A stretch of DNA of 8,213 nucleotides from Verrucomicrobia bacterium UBA1727 (GTDB taxonomy: Bacteria; Verrucomicrobiota; Kiritimatiellia; RFP12; UBA1067): positions 1-8,213 of the forward strand of contig DCIL01000075.1 in NCBI GenBank assembly GCA_002315875.1, given 5' to 3'. The notes below the pieces were generated by a model. That model was not told where the DNA came from, did not search any database, and saw only the letters and a program-made list of their open reading frames with translations. A program made the translations under genes and the position numbers. Below are positions 6,046-8,213 of the stretch, one piece after another (positions within the stretch are counted from its first letter, which is position 1; the number at the start of each line of letters is the position of its first letter).

Positions 6046-6891
6046 ATGAATCTTCGCATTCCTCTCAAGCCGGTTAACGGCTACAACAAGATCTTCGACA
6101 TTGGCGAGTACAAGATGGAACTCACCAATTTCGGGCTCATCAAGCTCGCGAAGGGCGAGACCTACGAGAGCGACACGGCCGAGACGGAAGTCGCGCTCGT
6201 CCTCATCGGCGGCAATTTCGCCGCGAAGGGCGAGGGATGGTCCTACGAGGTGACCGACGGACGCAAGAGTCCGTTCACCGGCAAGCCGCATTGCCTCTAC
6301 ATGCCGCGCCACACGAAGTACGTGGTGACGGCGCTTTCTGACGTGGAACTCGCGTTTCAGTCCTCGCCCGTCACTCGCGACACCGCGAAGCCGACGCTGA
6401 TCAAGCCCGAGGATACGCGGCATATCGCGCTCGGCAAAGACAACTGGACGCGCACCTCCGAGATCATTCTTGACGAGAAGTTCGACTCGGAGCACTTCTA
6501 CATCGGCGAGGGCATGATTCCTTCCGGCAACTGGTCCGGCTATCCGAGTCACTGCCACGACAACAACAATCCGCCGAACGAGCTTGATATGGAGGAGACG
6601 TATTTCTATCTCTTCGACAAGGTCGGCGCCGGCGCGGGCGAACCCAATCAGGGCTTCGGTTTCCAGTCCGTCTACACTCCCGAGGGCGTTGCGGCGAAGA
6701 AGTTCGGCGAGCGCCTCAATGAGGCGTATCGCGTGACGAGCTATGACACGGTTGCGATTGCCGAGGGATATCATCCGCTCGTCGGTGCGCCGGGCTACAA
6801 CATGTATTATCTCTGGACGATGGCCGGAAAGCAGGGCCGCGGGCTCATCTCCGCGATGGATCCGGCACACGCCTGGGTGAAGAACGCATGA
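6046..6891 (+). CDS. IolB-like 5-deoxy-glucuronate isomerase family protein (KduI/IolB bicupin)
   Basis: IolB converts 5-deoxy-D-glucuronate to 2-deoxy-5-keto-D-gluconate in inositol breakdown; the related KduI isomerises 5-keto-4-deoxyuronate from pectin. The 281-residue product has the IolB length (about 270) and layout. An N-terminal cupin half (about residues 15-130) includes ETEVALVLIGG and RKSPFTGKPHCLYMP. A C-terminal metal-binding cupin half contains YPSHCHD (H169, H171), MEETYFY (E183, E184) and EGYHPLVGAPGYNMYYLW (H243), giving the expected His/His/Glu/His zinc or iron site. The start is supported by the strong ribosome binding site 5 bases upstream. Lysine is AAG in nearly every case, so expression is probably high. 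No iolC, D, E or G lies in the window, so inositol breakdown should not be assumed; the gene may act on another uronate or deoxy-uronate. Its stop overlaps the start of the LarA-like gene by 4 bp. Confidence 0.85.
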   Translation: MNLRIPLKPVNGYNKIFDIGEYKMELTNFGLIKLAKGETYESDTAETEVALVLIGGNFAAKGEGWSYEVTDGRKSPFTGKPHCLYMPRHTKYVVTALSDVELAFQSSPVTRDTAKPTLIKPEDTRHIALGKDNWTRTSEIILDEKFDSEHFYIGEGMIPSGNWSGYPSHCHDNNNPPNELDMEETYFYLFDKVGAGAGEPNQGFGFQSVYTPEGVAAKKFGERLNEAYRVTSYDTVAIAEGYHPLVGAPGYNMYYLWTMAGKQGRGLISAMDPAHAWVKNA

Positions 6892-8180
6892 CCATCAAGG
6901 TTCCCTACGGAAAATCCTTCCTCGAGGCGGACATCCGCGAGGACCGTCTTGCGGGGGTTTTCCGTAGTGATTTGCCGGTTGCCGCGGCGGACGCGGGATC
7001 GGAAGTTGATCGCGCGCTCGATGCGCCAATCGGTTCGCCGCGGTTGGAAGATCTCGCGGTCGGCAAGCGCAAGGTGGTGATCATCGCTTCGGACCACACG
7101 CGGCCAGTTCCGTCAAAGATACTGATGCCGCGGCTTCTGGAGCGAATCCGCCGCGGTAATCCTCAGGCCGAGATCACGATTCTCATCGCCACCGGTTTCC
7201 ATCGCCTCACGACGCGCGAAGAGCTGGTGGCGAAGTTCGGTGAACGTATTGTGGACGAGGAGAAGATCGTCGTCCATGATTCCGGGGACGAGTCGATGCT
7301 CGTAGAGGCGGGTACGTTGCCGTCCGGTGGCAAGCTGATCGTCAACCGACTGGTGATGTCCGCCGACCTCGTCGTGAGCGAAGGGTTCATCGAACCGCAT
7401 TTCTTCGCCGGCTTTTCGGGGGGACGCAAGTCGATCCTTCCCGGTGTGGTTTCGCGCACGACCGTGCTCGCCAATCACTGTGCCGAGTTCATCGCGTCCG
7501 AAGGTGCTCGCACCGGGCGGCTCGATGGCAATCCGATCCATCGCGATATGCTCTTTGCCGCTCGCACCGCGAAGCTGGCGTTCATCCTCAATGTCGTCAT
7601 TGACGGGGAGAAGCGGATCGTCCGCGCCTTCGCCGGCGATTGCGAGGCGGCCCACGCTGAGGGCTGTGCTTATCTTCGCGATCTTGCGCGAATCCGCGTG
7701 CCGCTCAGTGATATCGTCATCACTTCGAACGGAGGATATCCGCTCGACCAGAACGTCTATCAGTCCGTCAAGGGCATGACCGCGGCGGAAGCCGTCTGCC
7801 GCGAAGGCGGGGTGATCGTGATGTGCGCGAGCTGCTCTGATGGCGCAGGTGGCGAGTCGTTTCGGAAGAATCTTTCGGAAGCCGCATCGCCTCGCGAGTT
7901 GCTCGAGCGCATCGTGAAAGTGCCGCGGGACAAGACCGAGCCCGATCAGTGGGAGTTTCAGATCCTTGCGCGCGTACTCGACCGTCACACTGTCATCATG
8001 GTAACGACAGACTGCGATCACGCGATGCTTGAGGCGATGCATCTGAAGACCGCGAGCACTATCGAAGAGGCGCTCGAGATGGCCGGGGAAATCGTCGGCA
8101 AGGAAGCGAAGGTCGCAGTGATTCCGGATGGAGTTTCAGTAATAGCAGAGGTGTTAGGATCGGGAGGGGAGATGCGATAG
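6888..8180 (+). CDS. LarA-family nickel-pincer racemase/epimerase (DUF2088)
   Basis: LarA enzymes racemise or epimerise 2-hydroxy acids, including lactate, malate, other short hydroxy acids and, in some homologues, sugar acids, by hydride transfer to a nickel-pincer nucleotide (NPN) covalently attached to lysine. The 430-residue product matches the family length. Motifs in order are SDHTRPVP (D69, R72), ATGFHR (H105), EPHFFAGFSGGRKSILPG (H171 and cofactor lysine K181), LANHCAEF (H197, nickel ligand) and LDQNVYQSVKGM (Q292, K295). Each lies exactly three positions before the known L. plantarum LarA residues D72, R75, H108, H174, K184, H200, Q295 and K298, so an intact NPN site is predicted. 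The start codon overlaps the upstream stop (ATGA, 6888-6891), which indicates translational coupling. The cell would also need LarB, LarC and LarE, which are not in this window. The substrate is not determined. A sugar acid linked to the upstream isomerases is as plausible as lactate. Confidence 0.87.
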   Translation: MTIKVPYGKSFLEADIREDRLAGVFRSDLPVAAADAGSEVDRALDAPIGSPRLEDLAVGKRKVVIIASDHTRPVPSKILMPRLLERIRRGNPQAEITILIATGFHRLTTREELVAKFGERIVDEEKIVVHDSGDESMLVEAGTLPSGGKLIVNRLVMSADLVVSEGFIEPHFFAGFSGGRKSILPGVVSRTTVLANHCAEFIASEGARTGRLDGNPIHRDMLFAARTAKLAFILNVVIDGEKRIVRAFAGDCEAAHAEGCAYLRDLARIRVPLSDIVITSNGGYPLDQNVYQSVKGMTAAEAVCREGGVIVMCASCSDGAGGESFRKNLSEAASPRELLERIVKVPRDKTEPDQWEFQILARVLDRHTVIMVTTDCDHAMLEAMHLKTASTIEEALEMAGEIVGKEAKVAVIPDGVSVIAEVLGSGGEMR

Positions 8181-8191
8181 GTAATGGTTCC

Positions 8192-8213
8192 CGCAGAGGC
8201 GCAGAGGCACAGA
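8192..8213. repeat. Short tandem repeat, unit CGCAGAGG, running off the window
   Basis: Two perfect 8-bp units (8192-8199 and 8200-8207) are followed by CACAGA, a partial unit with one change (G to A at its second base), cut by the window end. It begins 11 bp after the LarA-like stop and lies in noncoding DNA. Similar CGCAGAGG-type stretches are, from memory, scattered between genes in several environmental and PVC-group genomes. Its length and copy number cannot be judged here. Confidence 0.6.

Noticed and set aside
4629..6068. Long antisense open frame (479 codons) opposite the fucose/arabinose isomerase-like gene
   Set aside because: It is a by-product of strong G/C third-position bias in the sense gene. 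It has no recognisable motif and no ribosome binding site, while the sense frame has clear family motifs.
6046..6891. Part of a myo-inositol catabolic operon
   Set aside because: No other iol gene lies in the window and the neighbours are FucI/AraA-like and LarA-like, so only family membership is claimed.
5968..8042. Antisense frames of about 300 codons opposite the IolB-like and LarA-like genes
   Set aside because: They are shadows of well-supported sense genes with no independent evidence of expression.

Overview
This window holds seven genes, all on the + strand and tightly packed, with no RNA genes, insertion sequences or CRISPR arrays visible. Coding DNA is GC-rich, and the third codon position is mostly G or C. 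A Gram-negative-type peptidoglycan pathway with a MurC-MurB fusion, zinc-type L28, plant or mucus sugar genes, and a CGCAGAGG tandem repeat at the right edge suggest a member of the Verrucomicrobiota/Kiritimatiellota/Lentisphaerota group, possibly from a gut or anaerobic habitat. That placement is inference, because no phylogenetic marker could be searched.

Left block (1-4588), housekeeping then one sugar gene: the 3' end of rpsA (ribosomal protein S1), rpmB (L28), a compact MurC-MurB fusion whose reading frame runs out of the end of rpmB, and a GH78-type alpha-L-rhamnosidase-like protein 7 bp further on. The genes are close enough to share a transcript. The fusion keeps the recognisable catalytic motifs of both enzymes, but it lacks most of the second half of the MurC central domain and the first part of the MurB FAD domain.

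Right block (4589-8213), a sugar-isomerase operon: a 64-bp AT-rich gap with a promoter-like sequence precedes an L-fucose/L-arabinose isomerase-like gene, an IolB-like (5-deoxy-glucuronate isomerase) gene and a LarA-type nickel-pincer racemase/epimerase gene that overlaps its neighbour by 4 bp (ATGA). Thus three different isomerase folds sit in a row with no kinase, aldolase or dehydrogenase inside the window. The first two have ribosomal-protein-like codon use and the same strong ribosome binding site as rpmB, so they are probably made in large amounts. The LarA homologue keeps every cofactor-contacting residue I could align by motif to Lactobacillus plantarum LarA.

The most interesting points are the possible undescribed three-isomerase carbohydrate acid/sugar pathway and the minimised MurC-MurB enzyme with its unclear start codon.
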